DNA from: Streptomyces plumbidurans
GTDB taxonomy: Bacteria > Actinomycetota > Actinomycetes > Streptomycetales > Streptomycetaceae
Assembly: GCF_019857225.1 (NCBI RefSeq)
Contig: NZ_JAFJSY010000016.1
Span: 1 to 64,000 of the forward strand
Direction of reading: 5' to 3'
Length of the DNA: 64,000 nucleotides
Part shown: piece by piece, positions 8,162-16,583 of the stretch
Numbering within the stretch: position 1 is the first letter of the stretch
Layout of the letters: each line of letters starts with the position of its first letter
Position numbers and translations under genes: made by a program
Notes under the pieces: generated by a model
The model's database searches: none
What the model was told of the DNA's origin: nothing
What the model saw: the letters and a program-made list of their open reading frames with translations, nothing else

Positions 8162-9469
8162 ATGACCCGTAAGCCCGTGAGGCCCCGCTTTTTCCGGTAC
8201 CGCTGTGCCGTGCCGTCCTTCGCGTTGGCGTCCGTACTGTCGCTCGTACTCACGCTCCTCATCGGCCAGGCGACACCGGCAGCCGCTGCACCCGTCAAAC
8301 CGGTGGTCAACGGACCGGTGTTCAACGACCCGCTGGGCACGGCCGCACAGCAGGAGGCGATCTTCACGCAGCTCATCCGGCTGATCAACGCGACGCCGGC
8401 CGGTGAACAGATCCGCGGTTCGATGTACGAGTTCGACGACCTGGCCGTGGCGAACGCCCTGCTCGCCGCCAACTCACGCGGCGTGGCGGTCAAGCTCGTC
8501 GTCGACGACTCGACCTATGTGAACGGCAACGGGGACGAATACCCCAACCCTGCCTATCAGGCCCTCAAGTCCGGGCTGGGAACCGATGACTCGGCCCGCT
8601 CCTGGGTCGTCGTGTGCGACGACAAGTTCGAGGACGCGGACGGAGTGGACGACGTCAGCCGCGGTTGCCTGAGCGTCGCCCCTCCCAAACCTGCCTACGC
8701 CCACAACAAGTTCTTCCTCTTCTCGAAGATCGGCCCCTTCGACGACGGCACCAGCTACTCGAAGGTCGTCTTCCAGACCTCCTCCAACCTCGGCGACTGG
8801 TACAAGGTCGAGTCCTTCAACGACTCGGTCACCTTCGCCGACAGCGCGGTGTACAACGGCTACGTCACCTACCACGAGATGCTCCGCAAAGGGCGCTCGC
8901 GGGCCGGCGGCAACAATCACGCCTACTTCTCCACCCCCACCGGATCGACCTACCGCGCCTTCTTCTTCCCGCGCGGTGACTCGTCGTACTACAACCCGGC
9001 CACCGACACCATGGTGGGCGTACTGAACCAGCTCAGCTGCTCCTACACCGGCGCCGACGGCAAGAAGCACCAGACCGACGTCCGCATCGTGACGCACAGC
9101 TTCTTCGGCTCCCGCCGCCAGGTCGCCGACAAACTGGCCCAACTGCGCGGCCGGGGTTGCTGGATCGACATCCTCTACGCCGAGACCGACGCGGCGATCA
9201 CCAGCCGGCTGGACGCCGCCGGAATCCAGCACCGTAGGTGCAGCATTCCCAACGGCCCCGGCATCGACGTGCGTCCGCACAACAAGGAGATGCTGATCGA
9301 CGGCGCCTACGACGGCGACATCACACCCCGGGTCTACACCGGCAGCGCCAACATGACCGGGTCGTCGCTGCGTTCGGCCGACGAGGCGGTGGTGCGGATC
9401 GCGGACGCGTCGTACCACGCGAAATACCTGAGCACGTTCTACAAGATCCGCGCCGCCTGCGGTGGATAG
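8162..9469 (+). CDS. Secreted phospholipase D-like protein
   Basis: From ATG 8162 the protein has 435 residues. It has a long basic n-region, a hydrophobic core and cleavage near AAAAP (about residue 43), so it is Sec-exported. Two HKD-type half sites of the PLD superfamily are visible: AHNKFFLF near residue 180 and PHNKEMLIDG near 373, the latter a full HxKx4D. The intervening TSSNLGDWY and GSANMTGSSLRSADEAVV strands match the GSxN repeats of PLD-like nucleases and lipases. It should hydrolyse extracellular phosphodiesters; whether the substrate is phospholipid or DNA cannot be told. The first half site lacks the canonical Asp, ending in LFSKIG. Confidence 0.85.
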   Translation: MTRKPVRPRFFRYRCAVPSFALASVLSLVLTLLIGQATPAAAAPVKPVVNGPVFNDPLGTAAQQEAIFTQLIRLINATPAGEQIRGSMYEFDDLAVANALLAANSRGVAVKLVVDDSTYVNGNGDEYPNPAYQALKSGLGTDDSARSWVVVCDDKFEDADGVDDVSRGCLSVAPPKPAYAHNKFFLFSKIGPFDDGTSYSKVVFQTSSNLGDWYKVESFNDSVTFADSAVYNGYVTYHEMLRKGRSRAGGNNHAYFSTPTGSTYRAFFFPRGDSSYYNPATDTMVGVLNQLSCSYTGADGKKHQTDVRIVTHSFFGSRRQVADKLAQLRGRGCWIDILYAETDAAITSRLDAAGIQHRRCSIPNGPGIDVRPHNKEMLIDGAYDGDITPRVYTGSANMTGSSLRSADEAVVRIADASYHAKYLSTFYKIRAACGG

Positions 9470-9545
9470 ACCGTGATCGACCACGGCAGATGAGCACTGT
9501 GATCGGTGCCGGTGCCGGTATCAGCGCCGGTGCCGGTCGCAGTGG

Positions 9546-10517
9546 TCAGCGGCGGAGCCGCGGTGCGAGGACCGTGCGTACGGCCTTTGCCACCCGGCCC
9601 GCTGCGGACGCGTCATCCTCCTCGGGTTCGGGCTCCAACATGCCCTGGATCTGAAGCAGTAGCTGGTTGGTCGACCGCCAGAGCGGCACGAACAGCCCGG
9701 CGACCGGGCCGACGCCCTGGATCGGGCCGTTGGACAACTCGGTGACGTTCTTGGCGACGGTGACGGTTTCCGGGTCCCGCAGGATCAGGTGCACCTCGTC
9801 GTCGACCACCCGGATCTCCATCCTGCGGGCGGCGGCCTCCTCGGGGTTCGCGTCCGTGGTTGTCTCCGGGTCCAGTTCGTCGATCTTTGCGGCGACGGCG
9901 TCGGGGTCGACCCCGAGTTCGCGCAGCACCTTGGCCGCCATGCTGTTCTCCGCCCGCAGCATCGCCTCCAGCAGGTGATGGCTGCCGACCGGTGCGCCGC
10001 CCGCCAGCGCGCCGGCGGTGGCGACGGTGTCCTCGGTGGCCGGTGTCCCGGCGGGCCACGGTCCGGCCGCGGCGTCCTGTGTTCCCGCCACCGCCGCCAG
10101 CACCGCGACGCGGATCTTGCTGACCGGGTTGATCCGCTCAGCAAGCACCTGCGCGCCTACGCCCTCTTCTTCCCTGACCAGGGCGAGCAGGATGTGTTCC
10201 GTACCGACGTGGTGGTGCTGCAGCTGCTGCGCCTCGCGCAGGGCGAGTTCCAGTGTCTTCTTCGCGCGCGGCGCGAACGGGATGTGGCCGGTCGACTCGC
10301 GCGATCCGGGCTCGACGACTGCGGCGATGTCGGCCCGCGCCGTCTCCTTGTCGTACCCGAGGCGGTGCAGCACTTTCGCCGCCGTGCCGTCTGGTACGTC
10401 GAGCAGTCCCAACAGGACGTGCTCCGTGTCGATGTGACTGTGTTTGAGCTGCCTGGCCTGCTCCTGGGCCGTGACAACCGCCTTGCGGGCGTGGGCTGTG
10501 AACCGTTCGAAAGTCAT
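9546..10517 (-). CDS. Clp N-terminal repeat protein without ATPase domain
   Basis: The 323-residue protein begins with two canonical Clp-N repeats (residues 1-75, HIDTEHVLLGLL; and about 76-150, HVGTEHILLALV). A more divergent third copy lies near 185-225 (SHHLLEAMLRAENSMAAKVLRELG). A further C-terminal region of unknown fold follows (about 230-323). There are no AAA+ Walker motifs, so it is not a Clp ATPase. It is more like an adaptor or substrate-binding protein that could work with ClpC/ClpP. It is divergent from the small HTH gene at 10586, which may regulate it. Confidence 0.85.
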   Translation of the reverse strand: MTFERFTAHARKAVVTAQEQARQLKHSHIDTEHVLLGLLDVPDGTAAKVLHRLGYDKETARADIAAVVEPGSRESTGHIPFAPRAKKTLELALREAQQLQHHHVGTEHILLALVREEEGVGAQVLAERINPVSKIRVAVLAAVAGTQDAAAGPWPAGTPATEDTVATAGALAGGAPVGSHHLLEAMLRAENSMAAKVLRELGVDPDAVAAKIDELDPETTTDANPEEAAARRMEIRVVDDEVHLILRDPETVTVAKNVTELSNGPIQGVGPVAGLFVPLWRSTNQLLLQIQGMLEPEPEEDDASAAGRVAKAVRTVLAPRLRR

Positions 10518-10585
10518 GCTTCCATGCTCTCAACCCTGTCAATACACTGCTTTTGATAGGGTCACCGTGCTGAAAGGAGGGTGTG

Positions 10586-10945
10586 ATGGCGGCACCGTCG
10601 AATTGGGAGGACCGGCTCGCGCGCTGGCAGAACGAGCTGGAATTGTTCGAGCAGTTGGAGGAGACACCCTGGGTCACCCTGGCCAAGGCGGAGGCCGAGA
10701 CCGGTGTTTCCCGCTCGGCCCTGCGCTCCTGGTACCGCAACGGCGAGATCCAGTCCCGCCTGGTCGACGGACCGAACGGGCCGCAACGCCTGGTCCGCCT
10801 GAACGCGGTGATCGAACGCGCCGCAGCATCACCGCGCATCCAGCGCAGGGCGGAGCGAGAGGTCAGCCTGGAGGCCCAGGTCACCTTGCTGCGACACCGG
10901 GTCGACCAACTGGAGCTGCGGCTGGCGGCGTTGGAGCGGAAGTGA
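10586..10945 (+). CDS. Small helix-turn-helix protein with C-terminal coiled coil
   Basis: The 119-residue protein starts at ATG 10586, placed by an AAAGGAGG site 5 bases upstream; GTG 10583 is too close to that site. Residues about 33-75 form a MerR/excisionase-like helix-turn-helix (TLAKAEAETGVSRSALRSWY, then NGEIQSRLVDG). The C-terminal third is a heptad-patterned coiled coil (VTLLRHRVDQLELRLAALE) that likely dimerises it. Divergent placement with the Clp-N protein over a 68-bp gap suggests it regulates that gene and itself. The ligand is unknown. Confidence 0.78.
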   Translation: MAAPSNWEDRLARWQNELELFEQLEETPWVTLAKAEAETGVSRSALRSWYRNGEIQSRLVDGPNGPQRLVRLNAVIERAAASPRIQRRAEREVSLEAQVTLLRHRVDQLELRLAALERK

Positions 10946-11027
10946 CCGGCACCGCACGCCGTGAGCCTGACTCCCGGACTTCCGTTGAACGCCCCGCCCC
11001 ATCAAGCGAGTTCGCGTCCCACCGGAT

Positions 11028-11888
11028 CTACTCGGCCCACGCCTGCTCCAGCAGCGAGTCGAAGCCGACGGGCTTTCGGCCGATCAGGTCGGCCAGCGTC
11101 GGGTCCACGGCGGTGAACTCGCCGTTTCGCGCCGCCACGAAGATGCTCAGCAGCAGGTCGGCGAGGGGGGCGGGGGCGCCGTGCGCCACGGCCTGCTCGC
11201 GGAAGGCGTCGTCGGGGACGACGGTGCGGGTGAAGGGCCGGCCGGTCGCGTGGGCCGCGATCTCGGCCACGGCGTCGAAGTCGAGCGCCTCGGAACCGGT
11301 GAGCGGCGGCGTGGGCCCCTCGAAGCGGCCCTCGCCGGTGAGGATCGCCGCGGTGGCCTCGGCGAGGTCGTCGTGGCCGGTCCAGGCAACGGGGCCGTCG
11401 GCCGGGAGGGCGATCTCCCCGGTGTGCCGGGCGGGCTCCAAAAACTGCAGGGCGCTGGCGGCGTAATAGCCGTTGCGCAGCGCCGTCCAGGGCAGGCCGG
11501 TGGCGCGCAGCATGTCCTCGGTCTCCGCGTGGTCGCGGCATGCCTGGAAGCGGGAGTCGTGGGCGGCGCCCATCTGGCTGGTGTAGAGGATGCGGCCCAC
11601 GCCGGCCTGCACGGCGGCGTCGACGGCGACGCGGTGGCCGGTGACGCACTCCTCGCCCGTGCGGTCCACGGAGACGAGGAGCAGCTGTTCGGCGCCCTCG
11701 AAGGCGTGCGCGAGCGAGGTGGGGTCGTCGAAGTTGCCCTGCCGGACTCGTACGCCGCGTTCGGCGAGGTCCTGGGCCTTGCGGGGGTCGCGGACGCTGA
11801 CGCCGACGCGGTCGGCGGGGACGCGGTCGAGAAGGCGCTCCACGGTGCGGCGGCCGAGCTTTCCGGTGGCTCCGGTCACGATGATCAC
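11028..11888 (-). CDS. NmrA-like NAD(P)-binding reductase (QOR2-type)
   Basis: The 286-residue atypical short-chain reductase has the N-terminal Rossmann motif VTGATGKLGRRTVERLL (residues 4-20), GNFDDPTSLAHAFEGAEQLLLVS and an extended C-terminal substrate domain. These features match the NmrA/quinone oxidoreductase 2 group, which binds NAD(P)H; many members are sensors or quinone reductases. It is divergent from the TetR gene at 11978, and their shared 89-bp gap holds a 9-bp inverted repeat. It is therefore a likely target of that repressor. Confidence 0.85.
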   Translation of the reverse strand: MIIVTGATGKLGRRTVERLLDRVPADRVGVSVRDPRKAQDLAERGVRVRQGNFDDPTSLAHAFEGAEQLLLVSVDRTGEECVTGHRVAVDAAVQAGVGRILYTSQMGAAHDSRFQACRDHAETEDMLRATGLPWTALRNGYYAASALQFLEPARHTGEIALPADGPVAWTGHDDLAEATAAILTGEGRFEGPTPPLTGSEALDFDAVAEIAAHATGRPFTRTVVPDDAFREQAVAHGAPAPLADLLLSIFVAARNGEFTAVDPTLADLIGRKPVGFDSLLEQAWAE

Positions 11889-11906
11889 GGGGTTCTCCCA
11901 ACGATG

Positions 11907-11942
11907 GTTCCAGTGGAATCAACTCGACGATAACACTGGAAC
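11907..11942. promoter_or_regulatory. Inverted repeat, probable TetR operator
   Basis: GTTCCAGTG (11907-11915) and its exact complement CACTGGAAC (11934-11942) are separated by 18 bases in the divergent reductase/TetR gap. The repeat starts 19 bases upstream of the reductase start and ends 36 bases before the TetR start. Divergent TetR genes usually bind such sites, so it is the best operator candidate here. Confidence 0.55.
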
Positions 11943-11977
11943 TAACGATGGAAGCAAGTTTTCGATATCATCGATAT

Positions 11978-12703
11978 ATGCCTACGCGTGACACCACCGA
12001 CAGCCCCCGCCGTCGCATCGTCGAGGCGGCCGTCGAGCTGCTGGAGAAGGGCGGCCCGGACGCGGTGAGCACGCGCGCGGTCGCCGCCGCGGCGGGGATG
12101 CAGCCGCCGGCGATCTACCGTCACTTCGGCGACAAGGAGGGGCTGCTGGAGGCGGTCGCCGAGCACGGCTACGAGCAGTTCCTCAAGAGCAAGCGCGCAC
12201 GGCTCGACCCCGCGCCCGAGGACCCGGTCGAGGAGTTGCGGCGCGGCTGGGACATGGTGGTGGAGTTCGGCGTCTCGCGCCCCGAGCTGTTCGCGGTGAT
12301 GAACAGGGCCACCGGCCGGGAGACGGAGGTGGCGCACCGCGCGGGCCTGGAGATTTTGCACGGTCGCGTGCGCAGGCTGGCGGCCGCGGGGTGGCTGCGG
12401 GTCGACGAGGAGCTGGCCGCCCAGATCATCCAGGCCACCGGCCAGGGCGCGGTCGTCACCTGGCACTCAACGCCCGAACAGCGCCGCAACCCGGCGCTGC
12501 TGACCGTCCTGCGCGAGTCCATGATCGCGGCCGTCACCCGCGCCGAACCGATGGTGTCCGCCGCGGAGTCCGGCCCGGCCGCGGCCGCCCGCGCACTGCG
12601 CGCCGCGCTCCCCGACGACGGCGGGGTCCTCAGCGACGCCGAGCAGCACCTGCTGCGCGAATGGCTCACCCGGCTCGCGGCGGACGGCGGCACACACGAC
12701 TGA
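11978..12703 (+). CDS. TetR family transcriptional regulator
   Basis: From ATG 11978 the protein has 241 residues. The N-terminal TetR DNA-binding domain (about residues 8-55) contains IVEAAVELLEKGGPDAVSTR, then AVAAAAGMQPPAIYRHFGDK, the recognition helix and its Y-x-H-F end. The C-terminal ligand domain is Ala-rich and helical. An upstream ATG at 11948 is possible but would place the start inside the operator and promoter region. The product probably represses the divergent NmrA-like reductase and itself. Confidence 0.9.
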   Translation: MPTRDTTDSPRRRIVEAAVELLEKGGPDAVSTRAVAAAAGMQPPAIYRHFGDKEGLLEAVAEHGYEQFLKSKRARLDPAPEDPVEELRRGWDMVVEFGVSRPELFAVMNRATGRETEVAHRAGLEILHGRVRRLAAAGWLRVDEELAAQIIQATGQGAVVTWHSTPEQRRNPALLTVLRESMIAAVTRAEPMVSAAESGPAAAARALRAALPDDGGVLSDAEQHLLREWLTRLAADGGTHD

Positions 12704-12746
12704 CGGCGGGCCGGCTCCGGGGATCGTGCCCGGAGCCGGCCCGCCG
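12704..12746. terminator. Strong bidirectional terminator
   Basis: A perfect 18-bp GC stem (12704-12721 with 12729-12746) and a 7-base loop begin at the base after the TetR stop. The GH92 gene ends at 12791 on the other strand, so the hairpin can end both convergent transcripts. Confidence 0.85.
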
Positions 12747-12790
12747 CGTTCAGCGCCTGCTCTGCCTCAGTGGCTCAGTGCCTCAGCCCC

Positions 12791-15700
12791 TCAGTGGCCG
12801 AAGGCGTAGGCGAACAGGTGGCCGGTGCCGGAGGAGCCCGTCACCGGGAGGGTGATCGACGCGACCTGCTTGGAGGCGTCGAGGGGGACCTTCGTGGAGA
12901 AGACGTAGGTCTTCACGTTGTCCCGGCTGCCGCTCGCCGTGTTGCGGTACGACGTCGTCACGGCCGTCGTGTCGCTCGGCAGCGGCTTGCTTCCTCCGGC
13001 GCCCAGCGTCCAGTCCGAGAAGCCCACCGTCGCCTTTGACGTGGTGCCGTCGGTGTAGGTGACGGTGAGCGTGCCCGAGACCCCGCTGCCGTCGGTCGGC
13101 GCGTTGGCCGCCGCGCCCAGCAGGCCCAGAGACGTACCCGATGTGCCGGCCGGCATGGGGATCGTCTGGCCGGCGATCTCCAGGTTGTCCAGCTGACCGG
13201 ACTTCACGGTCGGCCAGGTGTAGGAGATGCCGTCGGCCGTGACGGTGGAGCCGCTGGTGACGCCCGCAGCCTCCAGGGCGTTCTGCGAGTACGCCCAGCC
13301 GCCGCCGTCGAACCCGGACGAGAAGGCGGTGCCGTCGGCATAGATGCCCTCGTTGGTGTCGTACGGCCACAGCGCACCCGGTTTGGCCACGGCCACGCGG
13401 AGTGCCGCGGTGCCCACCTGCGCGCCGCTGGTGTGGTCGGTCAGCGCGAAGGTGACCGGGAACGTCCCTTCGTCGGAGCCCGCGGTCACATGGACCTTGG
13501 CCTCCGCACTGCCCGAAGGGGCCACGGACAGCGAACCCGACGCCGTGTCCAACGTGACGCCGGAGGGCGCCGTCGCCTTCCAGTCGACCGTGACGGCCTT
13601 GCTGCCGAGGTTGGTCAGCTTCAGCGTGCCGTCACCGGACGCGCCCGGTTCGAGCACGAGACCGTTGCTGGAGGGACCGGTGGCGGCCAGCACCTTGTCG
13701 CCGCCCGTGGTGTCCGACGGCGGCACCGCGGACGGGTCGGACGCCCACGACTTGTTCGGCTGGGTGCCGAGCGTGAAGTCGAGCGTGCGTGCCCCGGTGA
13801 ACTGCTGGTACGTCAGCCAGGAGCTGTTCCACTCCTTGCCCTTGACGTCGAGCGACTGGACGTACGGCGCGTCGGGCGCGGCCTGCGGTGCGTTGATCTG
13901 CACGGCCTTGCCGTTTCCGAGCGTCACCTGGGCCACCGGGAACGCCGGGCTGCCGAGCACCAGCGTGTCCGCGCCTGGGGTCTCGGGGTACATGCCGAGC
14001 GACGACCAGACGTACCAGGAGCTCATCGCGCCGAGGTCGTCGTTGCCGAAGGAACCGACCGGGGCGTTGAAGTACAGCTTCTGCTGGGCGTCGCGGACGG
14101 CTGCCTGCGTCTTGTACGGCTCGCCCGTGTAGGCGTACTCCCACGGGATCTCGACGCTGGGCTCATTGCTCAGGTCGGCGTCGGTGCCGCCGGGGTGGGC
14201 GATGTTGTCCAGCAGGCTGTCCAGGTAGGAGGAGTACTCCTTGGTGCCGCCCCGCGCCTGGATGAGCTGCTTCAGGTTGAACGGGACCATCGGGGTGTAC
14301 TGGGCCGACGTACCCTCCACGAAGCCGTTACCGGTGCCGGGGGTGAACCCGCCCACGAACTGGCCGTCCTTGTTCTTGCCCTGCATGTAGCCGGTCTGCG
14401 GGTTGAAGACGTTCATCCAGTCCTGTGCGCGGGTGGCGAACTTGGTGTAGACGGACGTCTTGCCCAGCGACTTCGCGAAGGCCGCGATGGCGTAGTCCGC
14501 GGAGTCGTACTCCAGTTGCGTGGAGACCGGGCCGTAGAAGTTGCAGCAGCCGTAGTCGTTCTCGTCCAGCGGGAGGTAGCCCTTGGCGTCCCGCACCGAC
14601 TCGCCGGGGCGGTCGTTGTTGGGAACCGTCGCCTCGTGCTGCAGGGCGGCCAGCGCCTTGCCGGTGTCGAAGCCCTTGGCTCCGAAGGCGTACGCGTCGG
14701 CGATGATGCCGGCGGCCGGGTCGCCGACCATCACATAGCTCTCGCCGTTGTTCGAGGCCCACTTGGGCAGCAGGCCCGTCTGGTCGTAGCCGTTGAGCAT
14801 CGAGGTGACGACGTCGCTGGTGACCTTGGGCTCGACCATCGCCATCAGCTGGGTCTGGGACCGATAGGTGTCCCAGCCCGAGTAGTTGGCGTACTGGGCG
14901 TGCTGGCCCTTGGCGAGCTTGTGGATCTGGTTGTCCATGCCCATGTACTGGCCGTCGGCGTCCGAGAAGACGTTCGGGTGCAGCAGCGCGTGGTAGAGCG
15001 CGGTGTAGAACTGCACCTGCTGGTCCTCGGAACCGCCGCCGACCTGGACCTTGTTCAGGACCTCGTTCCAGGCGTCGTGGTTGGCCTTGGCGACGGAGTC
15101 GAGGTTCCAGTTCTTGATCTCGCGGTTGAGGTTGCCCGCCGCGCCCGCGTCACTGGTGTACGAAATGCCGACCTTCGCGCGCACCGTCGGGTTGGACGAG
15201 GTGTCGAAGGTCAGGTACATCCCGTTCGCGCCCGTGGTGGGGGGCTCGGCCGCGCTGCTCGACTTGGACTTGGCCGCGGACGTACGGGGTGCGGCGCTGG
15301 CGCTCGGCGCGGGGGTCGAGGCGGAGGACTTCTTGCCGCCGGTGCTGCCGTGGATGGTCGGGGACGGCCGCGCGGGCACGGTGAAGTGCTTTTCCTTCAG
15401 CGGCTTCGACGACTGCGACTGCAGCTTCTGCTCGGCCTTGCCCGCCTTCAGCGAGGTCGCGCTCGGGTTGATGGTGCTGCCGACCCAGGTCCCGCTCGCG
15501 GTGAACGGCTGGTCGAACTTGATGTCGAAGTGCAGCGTGTACCTGTTGCCCGCGCCGCAGAAGTGACCGCTGTCGACCGAGCCGGTGATCTCCTTCTTGT
15601 TCACCACCTGGACCCGGGTCCCGTCCACCTGGGTGGCGCCGCCGCTGAGCTTGAACAGCAGGTTCGCCTGCTGGCCCGCGGGGAAGGTGAAGGAGCCGAG

Positions 15701-16219
15701 ACCGGCGCGCGTGGTGTCGGTCAGCCGGGTCGCGACGCCGTTCGCGTCGGTCACCTCGTAGGAGCCGATGCCGGCCTTCTCGTCGTCGTGGCTGAACCCG
15801 ACGGACTGGTCACCGAGGCTGCCGGACAGCGCGCCGGTGACCGGCAGGATGGGCAGATCGCCGGCGACACCGCAGCCGGGGCCCGAGACATGGGTGAGGC
15901 TGAAGCCCGAGAGCTTCTTGTCGTTGTACTCGTAACCGCCGCCCGAGGGACGGTCAGGCGTGGTGTCGGGACCCCACTGCATCATGCCGGCCGGCATGTC
16001 GGGGCCGGGGAAGGTGTCCACCGCACCGGACGTGCCGATGAGTGGGTTGACCAGGGACGCGGGGTCCTTGACGTAAGCCGGCGCCTTGGTGCTCGCGGCC
16101 TGGGCGCCCCCGATCGCGGGGAGCGGGAGCACGGCGATGCCCATGACGGACACCACGGCCAGGCGTTGACGGAATCTCTTGCGGTTACGTGGCGCGGCTG
16201 AACGTCCGGATCTGAGCAT
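12791..16219 (-). CDS. Secreted GH92 glycosidase (alpha-mannosidase family)
   Basis: From ATG 16219 (GGAGG 6 bases upstream) the protein has 1142 residues, with a signal peptide ending near residue 42. GH92 features include the N-terminal NPLIGTSG and PGPDMPAGMMQWGPD, the FVEGTSAQYTPMVP acid region (Glu about 635), and GNDDLGAMSSWYVWSSLGMYP (Asp727/728, general base region). GH92 enzymes are Ca-dependent exo-alpha-mannosidases that trim mannan or N-glycan mannose. After the catalytic part come a NEW3-like beta-sandwich (about 890-970) and a further C-terminal beta domain. An unusual Ser/Ala/Pro/Lys-rich insert (about residues 290-330) interrupts the N-terminal beta-sandwich. Confidence 0.92.
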   Translation of the reverse strand: MLRSGRSAAPRNRKRFRQRLAVVSVMGIAVLPLPAIGGAQAASTKAPAYVKDPASLVNPLIGTSGAVDTFPGPDMPAGMMQWGPDTTPDRPSGGGYEYNDKKLSGFSLTHVSGPGCGVAGDLPILPVTGALSGSLGDQSVGFSHDDEKAGIGSYEVTDANGVATRLTDTTRAGLGSFTFPAGQQANLLFKLSGGATQVDGTRVQVVNKKEITGSVDSGHFCGAGNRYTLHFDIKFDQPFTASGTWVGSTINPSATSLKAGKAEQKLQSQSSKPLKEKHFTVPARPSPTIHGSTGGKKSSASTPAPSASAAPRTSAAKSKSSSAAEPPTTGANGMYLTFDTSSNPTVRAKVGISYTSDAGAAGNLNREIKNWNLDSVAKANHDAWNEVLNKVQVGGGSEDQQVQFYTALYHALLHPNVFSDADGQYMGMDNQIHKLAKGQHAQYANYSGWDTYRSQTQLMAMVEPKVTSDVVTSMLNGYDQTGLLPKWASNNGESYVMVGDPAAGIIADAYAFGAKGFDTGKALAALQHEATVPNNDRPGESVRDAKGYLPLDENDYGCCNFYGPVSTQLEYDSADYAIAAFAKSLGKTSVYTKFATRAQDWMNVFNPQTGYMQGKNKDGQFVGGFTPGTGNGFVEGTSAQYTPMVPFNLKQLIQARGGTKEYSSYLDSLLDNIAHPGGTDADLSNEPSVEIPWEYAYTGEPYKTQAAVRDAQQKLYFNAPVGSFGNDDLGAMSSWYVWSSLGMYPETPGADTLVLGSPAFPVAQVTLGNGKAVQINAPQAAPDAPYVQSLDVKGKEWNSSWLTYQQFTGARTLDFTLGTQPNKSWASDPSAVPPSDTTGGDKVLAATGPSSNGLVLEPGASGDGTLKLTNLGSKAVTVDWKATAPSGVTLDTASGSLSVAPSGSAEAKVHVTAGSDEGTFPVTFALTDHTSGAQVGTAALRVAVAKPGALWPYDTNEGIYADGTAFSSGFDGGGWAYSQNALEAAGVTSGSTVTADGISYTWPTVKSGQLDNLEIAGQTIPMPAGTSGTSLGLLGAAANAPTDGSGVSGTLTVTYTDGTTSKATVGFSDWTLGAGGSKPLPSDTTAVTTSYRNTASGSRDNVKTYVFSTKVPLDASKQVASITLPVTGSSGTGHLFAYAFGH

Positions 16220-16320
16220 CGATTGCCTCCGCAGCGTTTCCCACTTCGCACATGAGGTGCCGGCGTGCCGGAACAGGCGCACGCCGGCGACAGGCAACGA
16301 CATCGGTCTCTCAACCGGCC

Positions 16321-16334
16321 TGACAACGTTGCCA
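16321..16334. promoter_or_regulatory. LacI-type operator candidate upstream of GH92
   Basis: TGACAACGTTGCCA is a 14-bp palindrome with one mismatched pair and the central AACGTT typical of LacI-family operators. It is about 102 bases upstream of the GH92 start. It does not match either of the other LacI operator types in this window, so the repressor is probably encoded elsewhere. Confidence 0.45.
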
Positions 16335-16471
16335 TGCACGAGAGACGAGTGAACGCGCGCGACTGTTGTGTGTCAACGAGGCCAACGGAACTTTCTGATG
16401 TGGAAGTTCACTGTGAGCGACCGCAGGAGCTCCCCTCACATCGGCCGACCGGGTGACCACGAGCCGGTGTC

Positions 16472-16487
16472 GGCCGCATATGCGGCC
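16472..16487. promoter_or_regulatory. 16-bp perfect palindrome
   Basis: GGCCGCATATGCGGCC is perfectly self-complementary with an NdeI-like CATATG centre. It lies in the GH92 promoter region, about 253 bases upstream of the start and about 97 bases after the GH95 stop. It could be an operator or part of a transcript end; there is no direct evidence for either. Confidence 0.35.
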
Positions 16488-16583
16488 TCCACCTGCCCGA
16501 CTTCGGCGACCTGACTGCGCGGGCAGGCTCATCTGCCCTGCCTGATCGGGCAGTTGGGCCTACGCACAGTCACCCGCCGGGGC

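Larger units (their letters stand above)
16220..16583. promoter_or_regulatory. 364-bp promoter region of the GH92 gene
   Basis: No supported gene lies here. The stretch is upstream of GH92 and downstream of the GH95 stop. It holds two operator candidates, described separately at 16321 and 16472, and a run of short inverted repeats around CTGCCCGA and CGGGCAG (16494-16553). I see no clear -35/-10 pair. Confidence 0.5.

Noticed and set aside
10551..10565. TTGATAGGGTCA considered as a promoter for the HTH gene at 10586.
   Set aside because: No -10 box at acceptable spacing; the purine-rich ribosome site occupies that position.
12769..12795. CTCAGTGGCTCAGTGCCTCAG-like direct repeats at the GH92 end, considered as an attachment or transposon site.
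   Set aside because: Only short imperfect repeats; no integrase, transposase or target duplication nearby.
12993..15970. Long plus-strand frames across the GH92 gene.
   Set aside because: They are antisense to a gene with complete family motifs and show only the Val/Gly/Arg-rich composition of a reverse-strand shadow.
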